Of a stretch of 36,955 nt of DNA, positions 20,749 through 28,568 are shown in pieces. The stretch lies in IMG/VR virus record IMGVR_UViG_3300037961_002141, positions 1 to 36,955 of that record; one strand, given 5' to 3'. The stretch is from a virus. Position 1 is the stretch's first letter. Each line of letters starts with the position of its first letter. The notes below the pieces were generated by a model. The model saw only the letters and a list, made by a program, of their open reading frames with translations, searched no databases and was not told where the DNA came from. The position numbers and the translations under genes are program-made.

Positions 20749-22652
20749 CCTACTTCTCCCCAGTTTTTGCCCAATTCTGCATCAACCTCGAAGGGCACCT
20801 TTAAATCTGGCACACAAGTTGACATGATTTCAACAATCTTGTCCGATTGTTCTTGACTCTCGACACTGAAGCACAACTCGTCATGCACTGTAAGCATGGG
20901 CGTCAGACCCTCCGCATGACAATCAACCATCGCTTTCTTTGTTTGATCGGCACTCGAACCTTGGATCAGTTTGTTCAGCGCTTTGTATGTAAAGGCACGA
21001 CGTATCATACCCTTGCCGCCATACTCTTTGATCGCCTCTTCGAGCTTCATGGCTTTGTTGAATCCGAATGACCGTGGCTCCCACATGTCAAACCTACACT
21101 TACGCCCCAGCCATGTGCGTATCGAACCATTCTTCGATGCTGTATCTGCCGCCAGATCAGCAATACCTTTCACAAATGGCACCCTTTCATGATATTTCTC
21201 GAGCAAAGCCTTGGCCTCGATCTCATCGATGTCCATCACACCAGCCAGCTTCTTACGCCCCATGCCATACATGATCCCCAGATTTACAGTCTTGGCCTCC
21301 TTGCGAGTGATGTCTGCCAGATCCGCAACCATCTGATGGAAGTCAGCGTTGCCCTCATGATACATATCAATTACACTGTCTATTTGAGGGTGTCTGTGTA
21401 CACCTGTCAGTTGAGCACAGTAATGTGCCAGCCACCGTGGCTCTTGTGATGCATAGTCGAAGCTGCCCCACTGTGTGCCCTCTTCAGGCAGAAACAAACC
21501 ACGGATCATGGACTTTATCTCTGGATCTCTGGCCGGGATCTGCTGTAGATTCGGGTGACTCGATGAGAATCTGCCCGTCACCGTGCCACCCTCATCAGAG
21601 CGAAGCGGATTGAAATCACAATGGATACGACCGTTACACGAATGTTCAAGTATTGTCTCAACAAAGGTCGTGTTGGCCTTGTTAAATTCACGCAACTTCA
21701 CAATCTTCTTTGCGATAGGATGCGAATGGTTGCTAAGAAACTGCTTTGTAAAGGAGGGAGCATCCGTGCCTTCTGTCCTATGGTATTTAAGACCAAGGGC
21801 ATCGAACGCCTTTGCTACAGATGCAGCCGCCCACGGCTCAACCGTCACCCCGGTATCGGCCCGTATTTCTTCTAACAGTTTCTTTTCCCGTATCTGTAAA
21901 TCCTTTTGTATCTTCTCTGCCCCGTCGATATCGACACGCACACCTTTAGTTTTCATCTCAAGAAGCACAGGTAACAGACTGGATTCCAACTCAAATATGC
22001 TTGTGACTTCGTCCTGCTTGATGTCCACACGCAGCCTGTCCCACAGGCGCAGAGTCACAGCAGCGTCCTGTTCCGCGTAGCTGCCCACAAACTTCGAGGG
22101 CAGTCGCCACATGTCACTCTTCGGATCCACATGATACATAGCCGCCGCAGCCCGTAGCATCTTCTCGTTCTTGTACTCACCAAGGTATTCGCCTGTCAGC
22201 GAGTTGAGATTGTAGAATCTACGGTTCTCGTTCAGCAGTGGCGCGGCTATCATGGTATCGATTATCGGTCCTTGAACCTCGATCCCTGCCCAGCGCAGCC
22301 AACCCAGATCATACATAGCGTTGTGCATGACCTTCTCAATCTTGGGTGTGGCTAGTTGTTTCTTCAGCCAGTTGACCACCAGCTTCTCCGGCAGGTTGCC
22401 ATCTTCATGACGCACAGGATAGTAGCCAACGAAATCACCAGCCGCTACAGCATAGCCTATGACATAGCCATCATCCCGACACCACCCCGGTCCCAGTGTT
22501 GTTATGTTCGGATCTCTTGTTTCTAAGTCGATTGCGATACGATCATACCCTGTGAGATCAGGAAAGGATGACGGCGGCTCCCACTCATCATCACCAAAAC
22601 CAAGCGCAGCTTCTTTGACATCAATATCAAGAAGGTTCATTTGCTTATCCAT
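20745..22652 (-). CDS. polA: Family A DNA polymerase with 3'-5' exonuclease domain
   Basis: This is the phage replicative DNA polymerase, 635 residues. The exonuclease motifs are DLET (D42, E44), HNAMYD (N111, D115) and YAEQD (D196). The polymerase motifs are A, DYASQEPR (D399); B, RKEAKTVNLGIMYG (R450, K454, Y462); and C, VHDEL (H590, D591, E592). There is no 5'-3' nuclease domain, as usual for phage enzymes. The residue equivalent to E. coli Phe762 is Leu458 (codon at 21279-21281, CTG), a variant known among marine phage polymerases. The start at 22652 overlaps the upstream gene by 8 bp; a second Met four codons later is possible. It follows the primase and helicase genes in one leftward operon. 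Confidence 0.96.
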   Translation of the reverse strand: MDKQMNLLDIDVKEAALGFGDDEWEPPSSFPDLTGYDRIAIDLETRDPNITTLGPGWCRDDGYVIGYAVAAGDFVGYYPVRHEDGNLPEKLVVNWLKKQLATPKIEKVMHNAMYDLGWLRWAGIEVQGPIIDTMIAAPLLNENRRFYNLNSLTGEYLGEYKNEKMLRAAAAMYHVDPKSDMWRLPSKFVGSYAEQDAAVTLRLWDRLRVDIKQDEVTSIFELESSLLPVLLEMKTKGVRVDIDGAEKIQKDLQIREKKLLEEIRADTGVTVEPWAAASVAKAFDALGLKYHRTEGTDAPSFTKQFLSNHSHPIAKKIVKLREFNKANTTFVETILEHSCNGRIHCDFNPLRSDEGGTVTGRFSSSHPNLQQIPARDPEIKSMIRGLFLPEEGTQWGSFDYASQEPRWLAHYCAQLTGVHRHPQIDSVIDMYHEGNADFHQMVADLADITRKEAKTVNLGIMYGMGRKKLAGVMDIDEIEAKALLEKYHERVPFVKGIADLAADTASKNGSIRTWLGRKCRFDMWEPRSFGFNKAMKLEEAIKEYGGKGMIRRAFTYKALNKLIQGSSADQTKKAMVDCHAEGLTPMLTVHDELCFSVESQEQSDKIVEIMSTCVPDLKVPFEVDAELGKNWGEVG

Positions 22653-22914
22653 CGTTTATGATTTCACCTCCAAGGGCGGCATAACCTATGATGTCTACCC
22701 ATGAGTCATCCTTTGTTATGTCCTCGCTTAATCTAGCTAATTTGAGTCCCACCATGCAAGCCACCACCTGTTCAGGTGTAATCTCCTGCTCGAGTATGAT
22801 GCTCCATATCTGTGCAATACGCTCATGGTTCTTTCTAGCCGGACCATACTCCTTGGCTCTTGGACCGTTGATAAGCTCTTCTGCCGTCTTCAAAAAGAAT
22901 TGTCTGTCTTTCAT
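22645..22914 (-). CDS. DUF6378-like phage protein (89 aa)
   Basis: The compact protein has a helical N-terminus (MKDRQFFLKTAEELI), then RAKEYGPARKNHERIAQIWS, then VVACMVGLKLARLSED and KDDSWVDIIGYAALGGEI. The combination 'R..dYG....n...ia.lws' with 'm..lKiaRl' and 'Dsw.DiiGYaal' is characteristic of the DUF6378 group carried by many phages near replication genes; biochemical function is unknown to me. It overlaps the polymerase and helicase genes by 8 and 4 bp. Confidence 0.75.
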   Translation of the reverse strand: MKDRQFFLKTAEELINGPRAKEYGPARKNHERIAQIWSIILEQEITPEQVVACMVGLKLARLSEDITKDDSWVDIIGYAALGGEIINDG

Positions 22915-24425
22915 AGCTGAAACCCATAATATGATTGTGATTCGATAATGTGCAGGGACTTTCGAGCACGAGTCAGTCCAACATAGAACGTCCTGATCTC
23001 AGCGTCCTGATCCCTGCTCTCAACACAAGCCCTCGAAGAGTCGAGCAGCAGAGCTACGTTGTCTGCTTCACCACCCTTGGCTTTGTGTATAGTTGATATC
23101 CTGATTCGCGGCTTGCCTGTCAGGATAGATTCACCCATCCGGCGGACAGACGTAATGTATATCCGCTCGTTTTCCGACACCTTCAGCACCTCGTGCCATG
23201 GTGTATCGATCTCTGCTGTCAACTCACCCAGAGTTTTGACATCACTGAAACCATATGTTTCTTCTGCATCCAGACTAGCAAGCTTCTTCCTGCCAGACTT
23301 AGTTATGGCATCCGATAACAGTAGCGTTGATAGCTTCTTGATGTCTGCCGCAGACAAGAACCTGCCCCTACATAGATCCAGCCACATCTCGATGCCGCTC
23401 AACACGTTTGGTGATATCGACCAGCCCGACCCTTCTCGCCAGTACAGATAGCCCTGATCCTTTAGATCACTAGCCACCCTGTTTGCGATGTAGTTTGTTC
23501 GAGCCAGTATCAACCACTCGCCCGTCCTGATATCCACATCCATGATATCCCGGTGCCATGTTATCGAACCTTGCTCTTCGGTGCTTGACCATGTCTTTGG
23601 TTGTCTCGTTATCAAACGTCTGACCATATTGTCTGCTTGTTTGTGTATCGACACAGGCAGGCGGTATGACTTGTCGAGCACAATCTTGTTAGGGCAGGCA
23701 TTCAAGAAGTCTTTGACATCCACACCCATCCACGAATAGATGCACTGATCATCATCCCCGGCATAGTATATGCGCTTGGCGTTGGGCTTCATCACCTCGT
23801 GCACCATGCGCCATTGTAGCGGAACCAGATCCTGTGCTTCGTCCACAATCAAAACATCTAGCAGCGGACTGTCGCCCTGTTCGATGAAGTCCTCGATCAT
23901 GTCCACGAAATCTATCTTGCCTGTCTCTTTCTTGTAGTCACGCAACACCTCGTCCACCAGCTTGAGTTGTTGATAGTGCAGTCTGCGATCAGCCACCTCG
24001 TTGAACTGTTGCTCGATGCTGACCCCCCGAACCCGTGCCATCTGTATGATAAACATATATGCGTCACCACTCTTGCCGGGGGTAAACAACAGACCATCGG
24101 CCATGGTAACTGACGAGTTCGAGCTAAACTCAAGACCCAGCAGCTTGCCGATCTTGGTAAAATCCTTGCCAACCAACACCTGCTTTGTCGTCAGACCCAT
24201 GTATTGAAACGCAAAGCTATGCAACGTGCGGAACCATACCATCTGATCCACATCCATGTTTAGCTTTGCCGCTGCCCTCTCTCGAGCTTCCTCCGCCGCC
24301 TTACGAGAAAAAGATACGAACGCAATATGTTCAGGAAGTGTGCCATTCTCTAGCTCTTGCTGTACGATCTCGATGAGTCTTGTTGTCTTGCCAGTGCCTG
24401 GGGGTCCGAAGATTGTAGTTTCCAT
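22911..24425 (-). CDS. UvrD/Rep-like superfamily 1 DNA helicase
   Basis: The 504-residue protein has the SF1A motifs in order: Walker A GPPGTGKTT (7-15), Ia FVSFSRKAA (36-44), II VDEAQD (194-199), III AGDDDQCIYSW (222-232), IV SYR (253-255), V TIHKAKGGEAD (445-455) and VI YVGLTRARKSL (481-491). It should unwind DNA 3' to 5' with ATP. It is shorter than E. coli UvrD (720) because accessory subdomains are reduced. Its start overlaps the primase stop (TAATG), so the two are co-translated. Roles in replication-fork progress, repair or recombination are all possible; with no DnaB-type helicase visible in the window, it or the SNF2 protein may act at the fork. Confidence 0.93.
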   Translation of the reverse strand: METTIFGPPGTGKTTRLIEIVQQELENGTLPEHIAFVSFSRKAAEEARERAAAKLNMDVDQMVWFRTLHSFAFQYMGLTTKQVLVGKDFTKIGKLLGLEFSSNSSVTMADGLLFTPGKSGDAYMFIIQMARVRGVSIEQQFNEVADRRLHYQQLKLVDEVLRDYKKETGKIDFVDMIEDFIEQGDSPLLDVLIVDEAQDLVPLQWRMVHEVMKPNAKRIYYAGDDDQCIYSWMGVDVKDFLNACPNKIVLDKSYRLPVSIHKQADNMVRRLITRQPKTWSSTEEQGSITWHRDIMDVDIRTGEWLILARTNYIANRVASDLKDQGYLYWREGSGWSISPNVLSGIEMWLDLCRGRFLSAADIKKLSTLLLSDAITKSGRKKLASLDAEETYGFSDVKTLGELTAEIDTPWHEVLKVSENERIYITSVRRMGESILTGKPRIRISTIHKAKGGEADNVALLLDSSRACVESRDQDAEIRTFYVGLTRARKSLHIIESQSYYGFQL

Positions 24426-25960
24426 TAGAACGGCACCCCACTATCTTGGACCTCGATACTTGGAACTTGGATCTCTCTGTTGAACGCAGGCACCCACCAG
24501 ACTCGAAGCTGCTTGGACTCACCCTTGGTTGTATTGAATCGTTTCTTACCATGTGCAGCAGAACCAGAATTCATTTCCTTGAGTCGCTCCTGAATCTGAC
24601 CCCGGCTGTATGTATCGAACTTGTTGTTACGCAGATACTTCATTAGTGCTTCGATCTTGAAGTATGTCATGTTGTCTTCTTCATCAGTGTACGGCTTACC
24701 CAGACTAATCTCTTCGGCTGATTGTGCCTGCACCCGGCCATCACAAAACGCCTCGAGCAGATCCATGAACTGCCCTTTGTATGTCAATTCTTCCGGCACC
24801 TCGATCTCACTCATGTCCTCCATCATGATCGATACAATGACCTGCCACTCTGCCAGCTTCATCAGCGGCGGCATCTTACGGATCTGTTCCATGCAGGCTT
24901 TTTGGAATCGTTGCGGTGTTTGCAGATCATCCGTTGTCAGTTCGACACGTTGCCCTGCCACGTCACAGAACCACACGGGCGGTTCAGATTTGACCACGCA
25001 CAGTCCTGATATATCCACGTTTGAGGCATGACCACCGATGCCATACTTCTTTGTCTTGCACAGACTCTTGTTGCAAAAGCTTTTGAGTGGCTCCTGATCA
25101 CACGGAAAACCATACTCTTTCTTTTCATGCTGAGTCTGGATCGTCACAACCTCTGATGCTGGCAGGGGCGGTGTACAAAACTTGTTGTTGATTTCCTCGA
25201 GTCGAGCCTTCCAGTTGTCCGGCTGCTCTTTCTTGCATCCCACGGCTGCTGCAAACATTACTGTGTTGCGTGTGCCTTCGGGTATACCCTGCCCAAACAT
25301 ACAGTTCAGGCAGGGTGCCCACTCATTGAACTCATCGATCTGTTTACCAAAGGTCAAACCAACAAAAGCCTCTGGCTCCACAGTCCTCCCATCGACGAGT
25401 TGCAAGAATTCTTTTAGTGTTGCAGCTTCTCCGTCTTCTTTAATAGCAAAGCGGAGCGTCTGTTTCGCATCAAAGTACGGAAGGTTAATAAAGTTCCCAA
25501 CATCACCACGCTCGACAATAATCTGTTCTTGCTTTGGGAATATCTCACAGCCACCGTATCCAAGATACGATGCAATCTCTGACGCTTTGTCACGGAACTC
25601 TCCTGCACTTATATAGGTCTTAAAGAAAAAGAATATGTGTGCACCACCAGACTTGGATCGACAGACCACAGCCGGAACTTCCATCTTCCGTAGCTTCTTG
25701 TCTATCGCAGCCAGATCAAGTGGATACTGATCGATGTCTAACGCACCGAACTTGCACTCGTTATTCTCGTTGATCGGTATCGAACCTACACCGCCCTCGC
25801 CCTTGAGGTGACCAGCGATAAGTTCAACCGTAAGTGGTTTACGAACGATGACAGACTTGGCCTTTTGTTTGCCAGCCCTTCGTTCATTCGATATTTGTGT
25901 CTGTCCATGTGCCGCACCAAAACCTTCAAACGCAGCCATGAACCGTTGTAAGTAGCTCAT
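24425..25960 (-). CDS. Archaeo-eukaryotic-type primase (TOTE/PrimPol-like)
   Basis: The start at 25960 (MSYLQRFMAAF) has AGGGG eight bases upstream; an in-frame Met at 25993 is less well placed. Motif I is FGALDIDQY (D75, D77), motif II is SKSGGAHIFFF (H108), and motif III resembles NFINLPYFD. This set fits the AEP primase domain of the TOTE type. A following region (WAPCLNCMFGQGIPEGTRNTVMFAAA) resembles the helical PriCT-like domain of such enzymes, and a Cys cluster (CNKSLC...H) may hold a metal. The C-terminus reads VQDSGVPF, close to the SSB-type tip of the neighbouring SSB-like protein. It would make primers for the family A polymerase encoded two genes downstream. Length is 511 residues. 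Confidence 0.85.
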   Translation of the reverse strand: MSYLQRFMAAFEGFGAAHGQTQISNERRAGKQKAKSVIVRKPLTVELIAGHLKGEGGVGSIPINENNECKFGALDIDQYPLDLAAIDKKLRKMEVPAVVCRSKSGGAHIFFFFKTYISAGEFRDKASEIASYLGYGGCEIFPKQEQIIVERGDVGNFINLPYFDAKQTLRFAIKEDGEAATLKEFLQLVDGRTVEPEAFVGLTFGKQIDEFNEWAPCLNCMFGQGIPEGTRNTVMFAAAVGCKKEQPDNWKARLEEINNKFCTPPLPASEVVTIQTQHEKKEYGFPCDQEPLKSFCNKSLCKTKKYGIGGHASNVDISGLCVVKSEPPVWFCDVAGQRVELTTDDLQTPQRFQKACMEQIRKMPPLMKLAEWQVIVSIMMEDMSEIEVPEELTYKGQFMDLLEAFCDGRVQAQSAEEISLGKPYTDEEDNMTYFKIEALMKYLRNNKFDTYSRGQIQERLKEMNSGSAAHGKKRFNTTKGESKQLRVWWVPAFNREIQVPSIEVQDSGVPF

Positions 25961-26143
25961 GGGTATTCCCCTTGTTGGTTTGGGGTGCCGCAAAAAATGA
26001 CACGAAACATTTTTTGAGTTGAACCATCATCAAAGCCATGCCCTTTAAAAGCTTTGAAGAGTCAAGCAAGATTCAACTATCACATGACCACCCTATCAAG
26101 ACGTCAAACTTTATGATCATGAGAAAACGACACCCCAAGAGGT
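25961..26143. other. 183-bp non-coding stretch with nested inverted repeats; possible operator/origin or leader
   Basis: This is the largest gap in the replication genes. It has a perfect CAAAAAATG/CATTTTTTG inverted repeat (25991-25999 and 26008-26016), and a nested pair: AGTTGAA/TTCAACT (26017-26023 and 26072-26078) enclosing TCAAAGC/GCTTTGA (26030-26036 and 26051-26057). An ATGATCAT palindrome lies at 26113-26120. A leftward promoter-like TTGACG (26102-26107) with 17-bp spacing to TGTGAT (26079-26084) may serve the primase operon. An origin or autoregulatory site is possible but unproven. Confidence 0.5.
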
Positions 26144-26923
26144 TTAAAACGGTACGTCGTCAGAGTCAGGTGTGCTTTTCTCCTCACCAGTTCCAGTTTT
26201 AATCTCACCAGCCCTGAAGGAATTGTACAGATCACGGGCTTCCATGATCGCTTCAGGCTTTACGCTATCCATTTCTTCCTGCGCTACTGCGTAGTTGAAC
26301 CACGAACCTTTGTCGTTGCTCTCCTGCACAGCAGTCAGTCTCCACGGCACAGCCCACATCGGTGGGTTGAACATACCTTTCTGCGGATGCTGAATCTTCA
26401 GACCAGCCCGGCGAGTATTCCACTGCTTGGCTATCTTCATCTGAGTCTTCTTCATATCGCAGATCATCTGGGTTGTTACACCATCTGCATCGATACCCAG
26501 AACAAGGAACTGAGCAGACCGGACAAGCTCGTTACCATTTGGCAACATCTCGACAGATCCATTACGCTCAGTCTTACGGATATCAGGGTCATCGGCATTC
26601 AACTCACCCATAAATCCACCTTGGTTCTCCCGGAGTTGGAACTCCAGGAACTTAGTGGTATAGGCACACATCAGCACAACCAGACCCTCATCGGCCTCCC
26701 AGTACTGACCAGTCACCGTATTAAAGATATCACCTGCCGAAGCACCCTTAATAAACTTAGGGTCAGTCTTCATCAGTTGCGGAGACAAAGGCTGGAGAAT
26801 ACGCAAGAAAGGAATCTGCATATCCTCTGCACCGATAGTCTCCATACCCTGACCCTGACTATCAAACAGGTCATCCATTAGATTTGCCACCGCAGTGGAC
26901 TTTGCATTTGCTACATTTGCCAT
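26144..26923 (-). CDS. Single-stranded DNA-binding-like protein with DDVPF tail
   Basis: The start is ATG at 26923 behind GAGGA; longer in-frame starts run into the upstream gene. The 259-residue protein has a folded beta-rich centre (DMQIPFLRILQPLSPQL, DIFNTVTGQYWEADEGLVVLMC, FLVLGIDADGV, PMWAVPWRLTAVQ) and ends GEEKSTPDSDDVPF. The acidic tail closing in P-F matches the tip used by bacterial SSB (DDDIPF) to recruit partners. Position between a coiled-coil gene and the primase supports an SSB role in replication. The OB-fold itself is not obvious by eye; it could instead belong to an unrelated phage protein with an SSB-type tail. The TAA of the upstream gene is four bases before its ATG. Confidence 0.65.
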   Translation of the reverse strand: MANVANAKSTAVANLMDDLFDSQGQGMETIGAEDMQIPFLRILQPLSPQLMKTDPKFIKGASAGDIFNTVTGQYWEADEGLVVLMCAYTTKFLEFQLRENQGGFMGELNADDPDIRKTERNGSVEMLPNGNELVRSAQFLVLGIDADGVTTQMICDMKKTQMKIAKQWNTRRAGLKIQHPQKGMFNPPMWAVPWRLTAVQESNDKGSWFNYAVAQEEMDSVKPEAIMEARDLYNSFRAGEIKTGTGEEKSTPDSDDVPF

Positions 26924-26927
26924 GATT

Positions 26928-27491
26928 TTAGCTCCTCGATATCTTGGCTTCTGTTCCAACATGAATTCCGAACGTCTCGAAATCGATCTCTTGACCCTTC
27001 TCAATACGCTCCTTTGCCCATGCTTTTAACTTCATGGGGTGGACGTGTGTCTTCTGGGCTGGGTCAAGCCCCTTGTTTCGGAGTTCATCAACGACGGCTC
27101 CTGCCACATTATCCTGTCCTGCATTAAAGGACACAGTCACATCATTCTTGATAATGTCACCTTCGCCGATGGAACGTATCCAAGCAAAAGCCTCATCACG
27201 TTTCTCATCGCTGATTCTAGCGTGAACAAACTGGCGCAGCTTCACCTTGTTACCATCAACTTCAATGCTGTCCATACCCATTTCGCTCATGAGAGCAGGT
27301 ATGTCCTCTTCGTTGACTTTTCTTTTACGGTATTTGAGATCCTTCAGATGCACCTCTGTTGCAGCAATTTCATCCTCGATCTCTATAGACTGACGAACCA
27401 GAGTCGATAGCGTACTACCTTTCTCTGTGCTCACCTTGTCGAACTTCTGGGCATCGACCTCCTCATCAATCAGCGAGAATATATCGCTCAT
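26928..27491 (-). CDS. Coiled-coil replication-module protein (187 aa)
   Basis: AAGGAGAAGG precedes ATG at 27491. Residues about 30-65 (TLVRQSIEIEDEIAATEVHLKDLKYRKRK) form a probable coiled coil. The rest is a mixed domain with MSEMGMDSIEVDGNKVKLRQFVHARI and DEAFAWIRSIGEGDIIKNDVTVSF. Proteins of this shape often neighbour SSB or recombination genes in phages, and the coiled coil recalls Gam-like nuclease inhibitors, but I see no convincing match to Gam and leave the function open. It is probably co-expressed with the SSB-like gene just downstream. Confidence 0.6.
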   Translation of the reverse strand: MSDIFSLIDEEVDAQKFDKVSTEKGSTLSTLVRQSIEIEDEIAATEVHLKDLKYRKRKVNEEDIPALMSEMGMDSIEVDGNKVKLRQFVHARISDEKRDEAFAWIRSIGEGDIIKNDVTVSFNAGQDNVAGAVVDELRNKGLDPAQKTHVHPMKLKAWAKERIEKGQEIDFETFGIHVGTEAKISRS

Positions 27492-27516
27492 CTTCCTTCT
27501 CCTTCGTTAAAGTTTA

Positions 27517-27552
27517 ACCCCTTCGGGTACAATGCAGACCGTACAGTCTGCA
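27517..27552. other. Two small hairpins in the 67-bp gap before the coiled-coil gene
   Basis: TGCAGAC (27533-27539) pairs with GTCTGCA (27546-27552) across a 6-base loop, and ACCC/GGGT (27517-27520 and 27525-27528) forms a tetraloop hairpin. Read leftward they lie downstream of the coiled-coil start region's upstream leader and just after the end of the coding run from higher coordinates is not reached; no T-run follows, so an RNA-processing or weak attenuator role is more likely than termination. Confidence 0.35.
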
Positions 27553-27558
27553 ATTTCG

Positions 27559-27780
27559 TTAGTCAAGTGGTGCCTCGAACGGCTCATCAGGAGCATGCTT
27601 TTCATACTCATAACCCTTATACCACTCTCGAGCATTGACCGTGATCTCAGCCTTAAAGACATCACTATGAAAACGAACGACCTCGCCATGCTTGGCAACA
27701 AAGTCCTCTTCATTTAGCTCATCAGCATCTTGCTCAAACATTTCGCGTTGCTCAAGATCAAACTTCTTTGCATATCCCAT
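27559..27780 (-). CDS. Small acidic hypothetical protein (73 aa)
   Basis: ATG at 27780 follows a GAGAGGAG-type box. The protein (MGYAKKFDLEQREMFEQDADELNEEDFVAKHGEVVRF...) is acidic and soluble, with a short N-terminal helix and a beta-like second half (KAEITVNAREWYKGYEYEKH). It lies in the leftward operon between the zinc-finger gene and the coiled-coil gene. No family is recognised. Confidence 0.6.
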   Translation of the reverse strand: MGYAKKFDLEQREMFEQDADELNEEDFVAKHGEVVRFHSDVFKAEITVNAREWYKGYEYEKHAPDEPFEAPLD

Positions 27781-27794
27781 TTCTAGACTCCTCT

Positions 27795-28208
27795 CTAGTT
27801 TCTAAGCCAGCTTTTATTCGCCATCTTTTCCATCTTCTCTTTTTGTTCGGAAGAGACGACATCTCCAATAGTCGCCGTTGATCTGGCACAACGACGATTT
27901 TCTCTACGCTTCTCGATCTCTCGATTAGCCCATACTAACGCACAGTCCCCGCAACAGAAGTTTCCAAACTTCATCACATACTTACCCGTATAGCAAACGT
28001 AGGTATAATAAATCTTCTTATCACCACCCACTCTGGGGATCTCGCTTTTAATCTCGAGGTTCCCATAGTACTTCTCACCGGGCCTCTCACCATAAAATTC
28101 TTTAGTCTGCCTAGTGGCAGGCCGCTGGCAATTATAGCAATTAACCTCATGACTTAGCTCTTTGCTAACGTCGGGCTTCATAACAGGTTTACAAGGACCT
28201 TCACGCAT
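27795..28208 (-). CDS. Putative zinc-binding protein (137 aa)
   Basis: Cys residues are arranged as C24-x2-C27 (CYNCQRPA) and C85-C86-x2-C89 (FCCGDCALVW), a layout that could bind one zinc ion across a beta-rich spacer (KYYGNLEIKSEIPRVGG, KIYYTYVCYTGKYVMKFG). The C-terminus is a basic helix (ANREIEKRRENRRC) followed by a helical tail. It starts directly after the ribbon-helix-helix gene stop, so both are in one transcript. It may be a small DNA- or protein-binding factor; the function is inferred from the Cys pattern only. Confidence 0.65.
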   Translation of the reverse strand: MREGPCKPVMKPDVSKELSHEVNCYNCQRPATRQTKEFYGERPGEKYYGNLEIKSEIPRVGGDKKIYYTYVCYTGKYVMKFGNFCCGDCALVWANREIEKRRENRRCARSTATIGDVVSSEQKEKMEKMANKSWLRN

Positions 28209-28430
28209 TTAGTTCTCCATTTCAGCAACATGCTTTTCTTTAGTTTTATATTTGAAAGACTTGTCTTTCTTCACACCGCTGTACCGTGTTCTAGATACTG
28301 TGTGATCTAAGTCTCTCACCATGTATGACAACTGCATCGGAACGCTTCTGTGTTCAAACTCTGCGATCGCATGCAGCTTCTCGTAGACATCAACCGGAAC
28401 TGCTACTGACTTAAACTTCTTCGTATCCAT
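28209..28430 (-). CDS. Ribbon-helix-helix (Arc/CopG-type) DNA-binding protein (73 aa)
   Basis: Residues 6-12 (FKSVAVP) form the DNA-contacting strand, 13-25 (VDVYEKLHAIAEF) helix A and 30-42 (VPMQLSYMVRDLD) helix B of the ribbon-helix-helix fold. A basic tail follows (RTRYSGVKKDKSFKYKTKEKH). Such dimeric proteins repress or tune phage promoters. A TTGACA promoter and two TTATCC repeats 10 bp apart lie just upstream of its start, which would suit autoregulation. AGGAGAAAAG precedes the ATG. It is the first gene of the transcript that leads to the zinc-finger, coiled-coil, SSB and primase genes. Confidence 0.8.
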   Translation of the reverse strand: MDTKKFKSVAVPVDVYEKLHAIAEFEHRSVPMQLSYMVRDLDHTVSRTRYSGVKKDKSFKYKTKEKHVAEMEN

Positions 28431-28454
28431 TCTTTTCTCCTGTACATGGAATTG

Positions 28455-28491
28455 TTATCCATCTTTATCCTAAGTAATAACGAACTGTCAA
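28455..28491 (-). promoter_or_regulatory. Leftward sigma70-type promoter with possible RHH operator
   Basis: Reading leftward, TTGACA (28486-28491) and GATAAA (28464-28469) are 16 bp apart. Two direct TTATCC copies on the + strand (28455-28460 and 28465-28470) are 10 bp apart, overlapping the -10 element, which is one helical turn and suits a ribbon-helix-helix dimer pair. The 138-bp gap around it (28431-28568) is otherwise AT-rich with no gene. Confidence 0.5.
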
Positions 28492-28568
28492 ATGTTCAAT
28501 AGTAAATTTCCAGTTAATTAATACTAACACAATTTTTTCCCAAACTGACGTTTCGGTCCCAATTTTTT

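Noticed and set aside
25926-26039. A 37-codon frame on the - strand (MALMMVQLKK...) overlapping the primase start
   Set aside because: It has a weak ribosome-binding site and overlaps the primase start in another frame. A leader peptide cannot be excluded but I see no support.
28451-28470. Resemblance to a lac operator half-site (GGATAACAATT)
   Set aside because: Only a half-site matches and no LacI-type gene is present. A ribbon-helix-helix operator is the simpler guess.
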